Shown here piece after piece: positions 8,534 through 17,103 of a stretch of DNA of 52,486 nucleotides. The DNA is taken from NCBI GenBank assembly GCA_011050085.1, contig DRGL01000001.1:1-52486 (forward strand), written 5' to 3'. Position 1 is the stretch's first letter. The number at the start of each line of letters is the position of its first letter. This DNA comes from Pricia antarctica. Its GTDB lineage: Bacteria > Bacteroidota > Bacteroidia > Flavobacteriales > Flavobacteriaceae. The notes beneath the pieces are model-generated. The model was given only the letters and a program-made list of their open reading frames with translations. It had not been told where the DNA came from and ran no database searches. A program made the translations under genes and the position numbers.

Positions 8534-9322
8534 TTGGATTTCCTAAATTTTTTGGACTTTAAGATTACCGACGTTCTCGACATTATTTTAGTCGCGATTC
8601 TATTGTACTACATCTATAAGTTGGTGCGTGGCTCCGTTGCCATAAACATTTTTATCGGAATCGTGATTATTTGGGCTTTTTGGAAGCTTACCGAACTCCT
8701 TGATATGGAAATGATAAGCAGTATGGTAGGTGGCTTTATGCAAGTCGGGCTTATTGCTTTGATCATAGTGTTCCAGCAAGAAATCCGAAAGTTTCTTTTA
8801 ATGGTCGGCTCTACCAATTTTGCGAACAAACGTAATTTTCTAAAACACTTTAAATTTTTACGTACCGACAGTATCGGTCCCAGTTTAAATATAGAGGCTA
8901 TTATCTCCGCCTGCGAAAAAATGAGCATTTCAAAGACGGGAGCTATAATCGTAATCGAACGCAACAATTCGTTAGATTTCGTTAAGTCGTCGGGCGATCA
9001 GATGTACATCGAGGTAAACCAACCCATCATTGAAAGTATTTTTTATAAGAATAGTACCCTACACGATGGGGCGGCTATCATTCAAAATAATTACATCGTC
9101 GCGACTAGGGCTATCTTGCCCGTTTCCAACGAACGCAATATCCCGCTTCGGTTTGGCCTTCGCCATAGAGCGGCAGTGGGCATCAGTGAAAAAACCGACG
9201 CCATCGTTTTAGTGGTTAGCGAAGAAACAGGAAATATTTCTTATATACGTAACGGTGAATTTGTCGATTATGAGGGACCGAAAGAACTGACTTCTATCTT
9301 AAAGGACGACTTGATCGATTAA
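8534..9322 (+). CDS. cdaA: Diadenylate cyclase CdaA (DacA), c-di-AMP synthase
   Basis: Makes the second messenger c-di-AMP from two ATP. Three N-terminal membrane helices (about 12-88) are followed by a DisA_N cyclase domain with the active-site motifs DGA (178-180) and RHRAA (210-214). The start is TTG; the family begins MDFL..F in this way and no ATG lies nearby in frame. The stop overlaps the stop of the converging ABC transporter gene: both use the palindrome TTAA at 9319-9322. Bacteroidota usually carry this membrane-bound cyclase, which is tied to osmotic and cell-wall homeostasis. Confidence 0.95.
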   Translation: MDFLNFLDFKITDVLDIILVAILLYYIYKLVRGSVAINIFIGIVIIWAFWKLTELLDMEMISSMVGGFMQVGLIALIIVFQQEIRKFLLMVGSTNFANKRNFLKHFKFLRTDSIGPSLNIEAIISACEKMSISKTGAIIVIERNNSLDFVKSSGDQMYIEVNQPIIESIFYKNSTLHDGAAIIQNNYIVATRAILPVSNERNIPLRFGLRHRAAVGISEKTDAIVLVVSEETGNISYIRNGEFVDYEGPKELTSILKDDLID

Positions 9323-11088
9323 GCTACCTCTTCGGCCAAAAACTGCGCTTCATAAAGATTGCTGTAATATCCACCCAATTTAAGCAGCTCTTGATGCGTG
9401 CCGGTTTCGACGATTTGTCCGGCATCCATAACTATAATCCTATCCGCCTTTTTTATAGTAGCGAGACGGTGGGCAATGATGATTGACGTACGGCCTTCGG
9501 TAATTTTTTCTGTAGCGCGCTGAATGAGTTGCTCGGAATACGTATCTACCGAAGACGTAGCCTCATCCAAAACTAAGATACTTGGGTTACTTACATAGGC
9601 ACGTAAAAAAGCAACTAGTTGTCGCTGTCCACTAGAAAGCATCGAACCCCTTTCCTTCACGTTGTATTCATATCCTCCAGGAAGACTGGTTATGAATTCA
9701 TCGACCAAAATCGCCTTGGCCGCCGCTTGTATATCATCAACCGTTATCGAAGGATCCTTAAGGGATATATTGTTCGCAATAGTATCCGCAAAAAGAAAGA
9801 CATCCTGTAAAACAACGGCAATATGGGAACGCAGTGAACTCAATTTAAAATCCTTAATATCGACACCGTCTACTTCGATGCTTCCCGAATTAATTTCGTA
9901 AAATCTGCTGAGCAAGTTTATTATGGTCGATTTTCCAGCACCTGTGGCACCCACGATGGCTACGGTCTCCCCTTTCTTTACCTCAAAGGATATGCCGTGC
10001 AGTACTTCCTCATCCTCCAAATAGCCAAAACGGACATCCTTGAATTTGATGTCACCTTGAACCTCTTCTATCTCTATGGTACCAACGTCCTGTATGTTGC
10101 TATTGGTATCCAAAATACGGAATACCCGGTTGGCGGCCACCATACCCATTTGTAAGGTATTGAATTTATCGGCGATTTGCCGCAAGGGGCGAAATAACAT
10201 ATCGATAAGCAAAATAAAGGCAAAAATAGTCCCGAAATCTTCTCGGGATAAATCTGACACGTTCAAGAGTCCACCATACCAAACGATAAGTCCCACTGCA
10301 ATCGATGAAACAATCTCGGCAATCGGGAAAAAAATGGAGTTATACCAAACCGTTTTCAACCAAGCATTTTGATGTTTTTCGTTTATGATTCGAAACTTGT
10401 CGCTCTCAATTTTTTCACGGGTAAATAATTGTACAATTTTCATACCCGTAATACGTTCCTGTACGAACGAATTTAAGTTGGCTACTTGTGCCCTTACCTC
10501 GGTAAAAGCCACTTTCATAGCTTTTTGAAACTGTCGGGTGGCGTACATGATAATCGGAAGCAACACGAAAACGATTAAAGCCAACTTCCAGTTCATGTAT
10601 AACATGACCCCTGCGGCTACCAACATCTTCAGTAAATCGGCGACAATCTGAAAAAAGCCTTGGCTAAAAATTTCCCCAATACGCTGCATATCGGCAACGG
10701 CCCTGGTGACCAAAACGCCCAATGACGAGCTGTCAAAATATTTCATACGAAAGCCGAGCATGTGCTGAAACAAGTTGACCCGAATATCCTTAATAACCGA
10801 TTCACCGAGCCAGTTTGCGTAGTAATTAAAGCCTAGTTGACTGACCACTTGACCTATAAGCACTCCTAACATGGCCAAGGTCAGGTACAAAAGACGGTCG
10901 GCATTGGGTTGTTTTATCGCGTCGTCGATAATCTGTTGTAAAATTATGGGGGTCAATACGGCAAATATGGACAAAAGAATGGCGGCAAGGGCAACACCAT
11001 AAAACGTCAACCGATACGGGCGGGTTTTTTCCAATAAACGGTTGAAAAGTCCTAAGTCGAACGCTTTTCCAGAATCGTTATTATCCAT
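9319..11088 (-). CDS. ABC transporter, fused permease and ATPase (MsbA-like exporter)
   Basis: Half-transporter with six membrane helices (about 25-315) followed by a nucleotide-binding domain. Walker A GATGAGKS at 380-387, Q-loop LQDVF near 427, signature LSSGQ at 484-488, Walker B ILVLDEA at 504-510 and the switch histidine at 540 are all intact, so it should be an active homodimeric exporter. The substrate (lipid, drug or peptide) cannot be told from sequence. Its last codon shares TTAA with the end of cdaA, and no terminator fits between the two genes. Confidence 0.9.
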   Translation of the reverse strand: MDNNDSGKAFDLGLFNRLLEKTRPYRLTFYGVALAAILLSIFAVLTPIILQQIIDDAIKQPNADRLLYLTLAMLGVLIGQVVSQLGFNYYANWLGESVIKDIRVNLFQHMLGFRMKYFDSSSLGVLVTRAVADMQRIGEIFSQGFFQIVADLLKMLVAAGVMLYMNWKLALIVFVLLPIIMYATRQFQKAMKVAFTEVRAQVANLNSFVQERITGMKIVQLFTREKIESDKFRIINEKHQNAWLKTVWYNSIFFPIAEIVSSIAVGLIVWYGGLLNVSDLSREDFGTIFAFILLIDMLFRPLRQIADKFNTLQMGMVAANRVFRILDTNSNIQDVGTIEIEEVQGDIKFKDVRFGYLEDEEVLHGISFEVKKGETVAIVGATGAGKSTIINLLSRFYEINSGSIEVDGVDIKDFKLSSLRSHIAVVLQDVFLFADTIANNISLKDPSITVDDIQAAAKAILVDEFITSLPGGYEYNVKERGSMLSSGQRQLVAFLRAYVSNPSILVLDEATSSVDTYSEQLIQRATEKITEGRTSIIIAHRLATIKKADRIIVMDAGQIVETGTHQELLKLGGYYSNLYEAQFLAEEVA

Positions 11089-11188
11089 GTACTATCTTGA
11101 TTACTTTTATGACCCTTGGTATTCTTAAAGAAAACGGATAAAAGCGATTGCGTATTGCCTTCCATTTTCGGAACCGTTCAAACCGATT

Positions 11189-11917
11189 TTAAGGGTATAA
11201 AACCGATGTCAAATATAAAGCTTTTGCAGGTACCGATGGACCAGCTTTAGACCGGTCTTTGCTATTTATTATCCTTTTAACATCGTCGACCGTGCGTTTG
11301 CCCAGTCCAACCTCCAGCAGGGTACCGACAATCGCACGCACCATGTTTCGCAAAAAACGGTCGGCAACAATGGTAAATATGAGTTTATCGTCCTTCAACT
11401 CCCAAGTTGCCTTGCTTATATTACACCGATACGTTTTTACGTCGGTATTCGATTTTGAAAAGCATTGGAAATCCTCGAAATTCAATAAAAGGGCAGCCGC
11501 TTCGTTCATTGCCAAAATATCTAGAGGATGTTTTATAAAGTGGGCATAGTCGGAATAAAAAGGATTTTTGTCTTGAAGTACCCAATACTCATAGGTTCTT
11601 TGGATGGCATCGAAACGGGCATGTGCATCAATAGAAACTTCATAGATATTCTGAACCGCAATCGCTTCGGGAAGTAAGGCGTTCAAACGGTATACAAGAT
11701 TGGTCTCCTTATCAATACCATCCGTTTCAAAATGGGCGAACATTTGTTTGGCATGTACCCCGGTGTCGGTACGCCCCGCTCCTACCGTTTCTATGGGATG
11801 TCTCAATATTGTTGATAAGGCTTCATCTAAAACTTGCTGCACCGTAATCGCATTCGGTTGCTTTTGCCAACCATGAAACTGTTTTCCTAAGTAGGAAAAT
11901 TGTATAAAATATCTCAA
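11189..11917 (-). CDS. truA: tRNA pseudouridine(38-40) synthase TruA
   Basis: Converts uridines 38-40 of the anticodon arm to pseudouridine. GAGRTDTGVHA holds the catalytic aspartate (D51). The C-terminal part (FLRNMVRAIVGTLLEVG) also matches the family. At 242 residues it is full length. The start codon is TTG: no ATG occurs between the promoter element at 11941-11948 and the conserved MRYFIQFSYLG start. It lies 100 nt downstream of the ABC exporter start and on the same strand. Confidence 0.95.
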   Translation of the reverse strand: MRYFIQFSYLGKQFHGWQKQPNAITVQQVLDEALSTILRHPIETVGAGRTDTGVHAKQMFAHFETDGIDKETNLVYRLNALLPEAIAVQNIYEVSIDAHARFDAIQRTYEYWVLQDKNPFYSDYAHFIKHPLDILAMNEAAALLLNFEDFQCFSKSNTDVKTYRCNISKATWELKDDKLIFTIVADRFLRNMVRAIVGTLLEVGLGKRTVDDVKRIINSKDRSKAGPSVPAKALYLTSVLYP

Positions 11918-11940
11918 GAGCTATGCTTTGTTTCGAACGG

Positions 11941-11948
11941 CAAAGATA
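11941..11948 (-). promoter_or_regulatory. TAnnTTTG -7 element for truA
   Basis: Minus-strand TATCTTTG, an exact consensus match, with its 3' end 23 nt before the TTG start. The short leader contains no ATG, which supports TTG as the truA start. Confidence 0.6.
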
Positions 11949-12084
11949 CTGGATACAGTCGTAGTATAAAAAACGGAATTTAGCGCCTGAATCCATATGT
12001 GCGGACCTAACGCAATACGGATACAAGGTCTGATATTTGTTCCGAACAAGAGGACCGTACTTGATCAACAACTTTCTAAAGCCG

Positions 12085-12092
12085 TATTTTTG
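12085..12092 (+). promoter_or_regulatory. TAnnTTTG -7 element for the phosphodiesterase gene
   Basis: Plus-strand TATTTTTG 23 nt before the ATG. A TTG 21 nt upstream of it (12061-12063) could be the -33 element. Confidence 0.55.
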
Positions 12093-12115
12093 CTTTCGAT
12101 ATACTACAATAAAGA

Positions 12116-12622
12116 ATGATTCGCATACTCCTACTCTCCGATACACATTCACATATGGACGAAGGCATACTTAAATATGTTCGCCAGGCTGATGAAGTAT
12201 GGCATGCCGGCGATATCGGAAGCCTTGCTGTAACCGATTCCCTTTCAAAGATAAAACCCGTGCGCGCAGTTTATGGGAATATCGATGACACCAACATTCA
12301 AATGGAATTTCCGTTAAACAATAGATTCAAAAGTGAAGATGTTGATGTACTGATGACCCATATCGGAGGCTATCCACCCAAATATAATGCTCGCACCAAG
12401 GCGCTAATCGCTGAAAATCGACCCAAACTATTTATTTGTGGACATTCCCATATCTTAAAGGTAATGTGGGATAAAAAACAAAATATTCTACACATGAATC
12501 CAGGTGCCTGCGGTAAGCACGGATTTCACCAAATAAGAACGATGCTACGCTTCGTTATCGATGGGAAAGACATTAAGGATCTGGAAATAATAGAGCTGGG
12601 AAAACGAGGTGGTTTAAAATAA
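12116..12622 (+). CDS. YfcE/MJ0936-family metallophosphoesterase
   Basis: Small calcineurin-like phosphodiesterase. Metal-binding motifs in order: DTH at 9-11, GD at 32-33, GNIDD at 54-58, an H in THIGG at about 82, and GHSH at 109-112, then NPGACGKHG typical of the YfcE group. At 168 residues it is a complete single domain. Relatives hydrolyse phosphodiesters in vitro, and the cellular substrate is usually unknown. It is divergent from truA with its own promoter. Confidence 0.92.
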   Translation: MIRILLLSDTHSHMDEGILKYVRQADEVWHAGDIGSLAVTDSLSKIKPVRAVYGNIDDTNIQMEFPLNNRFKSEDVDVLMTHIGGYPPKYNARTKALIAENRPKLFICGHSHILKVMWDKKQNILHMNPGACGKHGFHQIRTMLRFVIDGKDIKDLEIIELGKRGGLK

Positions 12623-13081
12623 TATACCTGAGCCCGTCGCGACACTATTTCAGTATTAAAGCGGATATCTGACCTAATATTCGCGTGTTTATTCCATTGT
12701 GAATAGGCTGACCTAGGCGCTCTTATCTAGTTTATTCGCTACTGAATTTACTTAGCTAAAAATTAGTTAGAGGATAGGGAAAGCCATAAAATTCTTAATT
12801 GGATGTTGGCAAGCCTATTGAATTTTTAAAACCTAATCTTGGTTCATGACCAATTAAATATTCACATCCGATTTGACAAAAAGATTGAAAATGAATCGGT
12901 CATAATTACAACTAAAAGCTATCTATTTATACGATATTGGATGGAAAATTTCAATTTTACTTAGCGTATAACCTGTATTCGCTTAGAAGATATTTTTCTC
13001 ATTGAACATAATTTATATGTTGCGAAATACTTTTACTTATAATTAGCGTCCGAAAATTCGAATAATGACTTTGAATTAATC
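12623..13081. other. AT-rich intergenic stretch with no recognisable gene
   Basis: About 460 bases between the phosphodiesterase gene and a minus-strand terminator. Only short chance frames are seen, with no RNA gene and no T-run hairpin after the phosphodiesterase gene. Confidence 0.55.
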
Positions 13082-13116
13082 AAAAAAAAGGGGGAACGAC
13101 CCCACGACGTTCCCCC
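13082..13116 (-). terminator. Intrinsic terminator, minus strand
   Basis: A perfect 9-bp stem (GGGGGAACG / CGTTCCCCC, 13090-13098 with 13108-13116) and a 9-nt loop, followed on the minus strand by eight Ts. It ends a minus-strand transcript whose only visible gene is the small ORF at 13296-13424, leaving about 180 nt of 3' leader or RNA between them. Confidence 0.85.
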
Positions 13117-13295
13117 TAGTATAGTTATGTGTTCTCGTTAATAAAACTACACAACTTACATATCTTCGATTTCTTTATTTAAAATATTTTCGAAAATATG
13201 ATATTGCAAGATGCACCATATAATAATTAAAACCAATAATTTCAATCTCGATTTTAACGGCTGATAGAGACCTTGCTACTGTTCACTACATTAGT

Positions 13296-13424
13296 TTAAT
13301 TAATTACATAACCTAGCAACCAGTATAAAACAATAAAAATAACAACGGCGAAACAACCACATTTTCCACCGCTCAATTTTTTGGCGCCCCATCCAGCTAG
13401 TAGCGCTTTGATAATACCTTTCAT
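13296..13424 (-). CDS. 42-residue small membrane-type protein
   Basis: Reads M-K-G-I-I-K-A-L-L-A-G-W-G-A-K-K, then a Gly/Cys-rich turn (GGKCGC), then a hydrophobic helix (FAVVIFIVLYWLLGYVI) and stop. The layout, an amphipathic LLAGWGAKK segment, a glycine/cysteine hinge and one membrane helix, matches short uncharacterised proteins I recall from other flavobacteria. An exact promoter element lies at 13501-13508 and a strong terminator downstream. Its function is unknown. The one-helix design could suit a membrane-complex subunit or a membrane-active peptide, but that is a guess. It is easily missed because of its size. Confidence 0.8.
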   Translation of the reverse strand: MKGIIKALLAGWGAKKLSGGKCGCFAVVIFIVLYWLLGYVIN

Positions 13425-13500
13425 TTTTTCATTTTAAAGTTCGAATTCCGTTGTAACTTATATAATATAGTTTAACGAATTTTGATTGTTGTTCTAGTTT

Positions 13501-13508
13501 CAAATATA
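13501..13508 (-). promoter_or_regulatory. TAnnTTTG -7 element for the 42-residue gene
   Basis: Minus-strand TATATTTG, an exact consensus match, 77 nt upstream of the ATG of the small gene and downstream of the SDR stop, so the small gene can be expressed alone. Confidence 0.5.
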
Positions 13509-13572
13509 GGATTAGTAGGTTAATTTATCATCATATGCGTAATTCAAATTACTTTGATTCCCAGCAGAACAA

Positions 13573-14391
13573 TTATCCGTTAACTGTGAATCCGGGATAG
13601 CAAGTCATTCCCCCATCTACGAAAATTGTGGTGCCATTGATATATTCCGATTCGTCGGAAGCCAACCAACTTGCCACGCTACCAATATCTTCAGGTTCAC
13701 CGATACGTTTGTAAGGAATCAGTTTCAACATGCCTTCACGACCTTCTTTGGTACTCCAAACATCTTCATTGATATCGGTCTTGACTGCTCCTGGACCAAT
13801 GCTATTGCATCGTATTTTTTTTGGACCATATTCTTGACATATACTTTGCATTAACATGGTCAACGCCCCTTTTGTGGCAGCATAATTTGCGTGACCGGCC
13901 CAAGGAATGATTTCATGAACCGAACTCATGTGAATGATTTTACCCAATGATTTCGAAACATCCTTTCGCATTCCCCTACGCAAAAACTCCCTTATCGCCT
14001 CACGTGCGCACAAGAACTGTCCGGTCAAATTTATGTCCACTACCTTTTGCCAAGCATCCAATGGCATCTCATGTAGGGGGTGGTCAATTTGAATACCGGC
14101 GTTCGCAACACACACATCTACAGTGCCAAAATGGGATATCGTCTTTTTGAACATCGCTAGCACGTCTTTCTCCTTACTGACGTCACATTGGACAACGATC
14201 GCTTCTCCGCAATCTTTATTTTTGTTAATCCAGTCGGCAACTTCCTCCGCTTCTTCTTTTCCGCTATGATAATTGACGACAATATTAGCGCCTTCCGTAC
14301 CCATAGCCTTCGCAACGGCCTTACCAATACCAGAGCTAGATCCGGTTATAATACAGGTTTGATTTAATAATCTCTTATTAGGCTTTTGCAT
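13573..14391 (-). CDS. SDR oxidoreductase, glucose 1-dehydrogenase-like
   Basis: Classical short-chain dehydrogenase. NAD(P) motif TGSSSGIG at 16-23, NAG at 97-99, catalytic S157, Y170 and K174 in an SSVHE...YAATK arrangement. The SSVHEIIPW segment and the C-terminal DGGMTCYPGF closely resemble Bacillus glucose 1-dehydrogenase, so oxidation of glucose or a similar aldose to the lactone is the best guess. It is full length at 272 residues. No sugar operon surrounds it. Confidence 0.88.
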   Translation of the reverse strand: MQKPNKRLLNQTCIITGSSSGIGKAVAKAMGTEGANIVVNYHSGKEEAEEVADWINKNKDCGEAIVVQCDVSKEKDVLAMFKKTISHFGTVDVCVANAGIQIDHPLHEMPLDAWQKVVDINLTGQFLCAREAIREFLRRGMRKDVSKSLGKIIHMSSVHEIIPWAGHANYAATKGALTMLMQSICQEYGPKKIRCNSIGPGAVKTDINEDVWSTKEGREGMLKLIPYKRIGEPEDIGSVASWLASDESEYINGTTIFVDGGMTCYPGFTVNG

Positions 14392-14481
14392 AATTATTTT
14401 TTTCTTCGGATAAATGTATTGAAAATTATAATCCTATTTTCAATACATCCATTTGGGATAAAATTAAGGGCGTTTGCATTC

Positions 14482-14514
14482 AAAAAAAGGCCCTGATGCT
14501 TCCATCAAGGCCTT
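14482..14514 (-). terminator. Intrinsic terminator of the DUF4293 gene
   Basis: A 12-bp stem (AAGGCC[C/T]TGATG with its complement, one G-U pair) and a 4-nt loop, followed on the minus strand by seven Ts. It lies 32 nt after the DUF4293 stop. Confidence 0.85.
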
Positions 14515-14545
14515 ACACACTTATACTACTAAGCAGATGTTGGTC

Positions 14546-14956
14546 TTATCGCAACCGATCCACAGATTTCACGAGATCTTCATCCTTCTTGATGGCCCTA
14601 TTTGCAAGGACCAACAAAACGATAGAAATTACAGGAATCAGCATCCCAATACCCTTCTCCGAGACCAAAGTCCCTCCAGATAGATTTAGTGAGCGGTAAA
14701 CGAAAAATCCCAATAAAAAAAGGTTCAATATCATATTCAGTCTGTTCAGCACAAACTGATTTTTTCTTTTCTTGTATATAACTATGGCGACCAAGGCCAA
14801 CAGGGCCGATATGTAAAAGGCACTGGATATCAAAATATCATTTTTTGCGAATATTATGTTTCCGTCGGGATCGGACCATAAGTTTACCCAAAACGGCAGT
14901 ATTCCCGAAACTAGCATCACAAAAAACAAATAAACGGTCTGAATTCTTTGAATCAT
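14546..14956 (-). CDS. DUF4293 membrane protein
   Basis: 136 residues beginning MIQRIQTVYLF, with four membrane helices (about 5-25, 42-60, 69-87 and 101-118) and a charged C-terminus (KKDEDLVKSVDRLR). This matches the Bacteroidota-specific DUF4293 family, of unknown function, which I recall next to rho in many flavobacteria. Here it is divergent from rho. It has its own promoter element and terminator. Confidence 0.88.
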   Translation of the reverse strand: MIQRIQTVYLFFVMLVSGILPFWVNLWSDPDGNIIFAKNDILISSAFYISALLALVAIVIYKKRKNQFVLNRLNMILNLFLLGFFVYRSLNLSGGTLVSEKGIGMLIPVISIVLLVLANRAIKKDEDLVKSVDRLR

Positions 14957-14979
14957 ACTTTAATAAAGGTTTCGGATGC

Positions 14980-14987
14980 CAAAAATA
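14980..14987 (-). promoter_or_regulatory. TAnnTTTG -7 element for the DUF4293 gene
   Basis: Minus-strand TATTTTTG, an exact match, with its 3' end 23 nt before the ATG. Confidence 0.55.
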
Positions 14988-15149
14988 CAGGCTTTTTGAA
15001 AAAAAACGAGGTCGTATTGAAAATAATTTGTAATATTGTTTCGTTATTAGTGATATTACTTGCCTCAGCGGAATTCTTTCCCAAATAACATTCAACATTT
15101 ATACACTTCTTTACGATTCTTAAAAGAAACATAACTTATATCATACTTA

Positions 15150-16859
15150 ATGTTTGAAATTTCAGATTTAAAAGCAAAAAAGCTGCCTGAGCTTCAGGAA
15201 ATAGCTAAAAGCCTTAATGTTCCCAAGTTCAGAACCCAAAAAAAATTGGATCTTGTTTATCAGATTCTAGACCTACAAGCAGCAAACCCTAAAGTTGTTT
15301 CAGAAGTCGCTTCGGCGGAGAAATCTGAAAAACAGGATAGACCCAAGCCTAATCCAAGGCCAAAACCGAAAGCAAGGGTGCCTAGGGCCAAAATAGCGAA
15401 GGATACGAACAAAAGTTCAGACGAAAATACCTCGAGTGCTTCGACCGAACCAAAAACTAATGATTCAAAGAATACTAAGGATTCAAAGGATACCAATGAT
15501 TCGAAAGATTCAAAGGATACCAATGATACAAAGGATTCGGAATCGAGTAAAAAACCTACTCCGAAACCTAGACCTCGGCCTCAGAACCCCAAATCAAATC
15601 CTTCAAAAAAAGAAGTAAAAAGTAGCTCGAGCCATAAAAACCAAAACACGCCCAATAAAAATCCGCGGCACCAGAAGAGCAGTTACGACAAAAGTAACTT
15701 TGACAAAGACCTGAAGAACCGCTATAAGGCACCCGATTTTGAATTCGATAGTATTATCGAGAGCGAGGGCGTACTAGACATTATGCAAGATGGTTACGGC
15801 TTTCTGCGTTCTTCCGACTACAATTACCTGTCATCACCCGATGATATTTATGTATCGCAGTCCCAGATTCGACTGTTCGGATTGAAAACCGGAGATACCG
15901 TATTGGGAAATGTTCGTCCACCGAAAGAAGGAGAAAAGTATTTTCCACTGATCAAGGTCAATAAAATCAACGGCATCGACCCACAGGTTGTCAGAGATCG
16001 TGTTTCGTTTGAACATTTGACCCCATTATTTCCACAGGAAAAATTTAATCTTGCCGACCGTCAAAGTAACCTCTCGACTCGAATTATCGATTTGTTCGCG
16101 CCTATAGGTAAAGGTCAAAGAGGTATGATCGTTTCCCAACCAAAAACGGGTAAGACGATGCTACTGAAAGCCATTGCCAATGCAATTTCGGCTAATCATC
16201 CGGAAGTATTCCAGATTATTCTATTAATCGATGAGCGCCCCGAAGAGGTTACGGATATGCAACGGAACGTACGTGGCGAAGTAGTGGCTTCTACCTTTGA
16301 TAAAGAACCTACCGAACATGTTCGGGTAGCCAATATCGTTCTAGAGAAAGCGAAACGTTTGGTAGAATGTGGCCATGATGTGGTAATTTTATTAGATTCC
16401 ATTACCCGTTTGGCCAGAGCCTATAACACGGTACAGCCTCCTTCAGGAAAAGTACTTAGTGGTGGTGTAGATGCCAACGCTTTGCACAAACCCAAACGCT
16501 TCTTTGGTGCAGCCCGAAATATTGAAGGTGGTGGTTCGCTATCAATAATAGCTACAGCACTGACGGATACCGGTTCAAAAATGGACGAGGTTATCTTTGA
16601 AGAATTCAAGGGAACGGGAAATATGGAATTACAGCTCGATCGTAAAATTTCGAACCGTAGAATATTCCCAGCAATCGACCTTACTTCCTCAAGTACAAGA
16701 CGCGATGATTTGTTATTGGATGACAATACCATTCAACGCATGTGGATACTACGTAAATATTTAGCGGATATGAATCCCGTTGAAGCTATGGAATTCATTG
16801 AGCAGCGTATTAAGCAGACTAAAAATAATGAGGAATTCTTATTGACGATGAATCAATAA
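15150..16859 (+). CDS. rho: Transcription termination factor Rho with long N-terminal insert
   Basis: Hexameric RNA helicase that ends transcription. A Rho_N helical domain (about 1-45) is followed by a 150-residue low-complexity linker (about 50-200) rich in K, D, N, S, T and P, with repeated [13 protein letters not shown] units. Then come the RNA-binding cold-shock-like domain (about 205-275) and the ATPase core with Walker A QPKTGKT at 330-336. The core looks intact. The linker DNA is itself repetitive (about 15460-15540). Rho inserts of this kind are known in Bacteroidota and may bind RNA or promote phase separation. Confidence 0.96.
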   Translation: MFEISDLKAKKLPELQEIAKSLNVPKFRTQKKLDLVYQILDLQAANPKVVSEVASAEKSEKQDRPKPNPRPKPKARVPRAKIAKDTNKSSDENTSSASTEPKTNDSKNTKDSKDTNDSKDSKDTNDTKDSESSKKPTPKPRPRPQNPKSNPSKKEVKSSSSHKNQNTPNKNPRHQKSSYDKSNFDKDLKNRYKAPDFEFDSIIESEGVLDIMQDGYGFLRSSDYNYLSSPDDIYVSQSQIRLFGLKTGDTVLGNVRPPKEGEKYFPLIKVNKINGIDPQVVRDRVSFEHLTPLFPQEKFNLADRQSNLSTRIIDLFAPIGKGQRGMIVSQPKTGKTMLLKAIANAISANHPEVFQIILLIDERPEEVTDMQRNVRGEVVASTFDKEPTEHVRVANIVLEKAKRLVECGHDVVILLDSITRLARAYNTVQPPSGKVLSGGVDANALHKPKRFFGAARNIEGGGSLSIIATALTDTGSKMDEVIFEEFKGTGNMELQLDRKISNRRIFPAIDLTSSSTRRDDLLLDDNTIQRMWILRKYLADMNPVEAMEFIEQRIKQTKNNEEFLLTMNQ

Positions 16860-16902
16860 TATCGTTTATAACATCCTTTTTATTTCCGATTTCTATCGGA
16901 TA

Positions 16903-16945
16903 AATCCCAAATTCTAACACTTAGGCTAGAATTTGGGATTTTTTG
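16903..16945 (+). terminator. Intrinsic terminator after rho
   Basis: A perfect 14-bp stem (AATCCCAAATTCTA and its complement, 16903-16916 with 16927-16940) and a 10-nt loop, followed by a run of Ts. Confidence 0.9.
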
Positions 16946-17103
16946 TTAGAGATAATTATTTACATTTTATGCTTGAGTATCCATATTTTGGGATATCTTT
17001 AACGCAATTATTATAGCTTCCCCCAATTTTCACGTTCCCCCAATCCTGCCATCCCCCGCAGGCAGCATTTACATGTTAAAATTTAACCCAATAACTGTAC
17101 GTC

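Noticed and set aside
11823-12152. 109-codon minus-strand frame between truA and the phosphodiesterase gene
   Set aside because: It overlaps both real genes in another frame and covers both promoter elements; the sequence looks like no protein family.
13184-13199. Perfect 16-bp AT-rich palindrome in the 3' part of the small-gene transcript
   Set aside because: AT-rich palindromes of this size are expected by chance in such DNA, and nothing ties it to a regulator.
15260-15618. Open frames in other phases and on the other strand within the rho linker
   Set aside because: They result from the low-complexity repeat DNA of the linker and not from separate genes.
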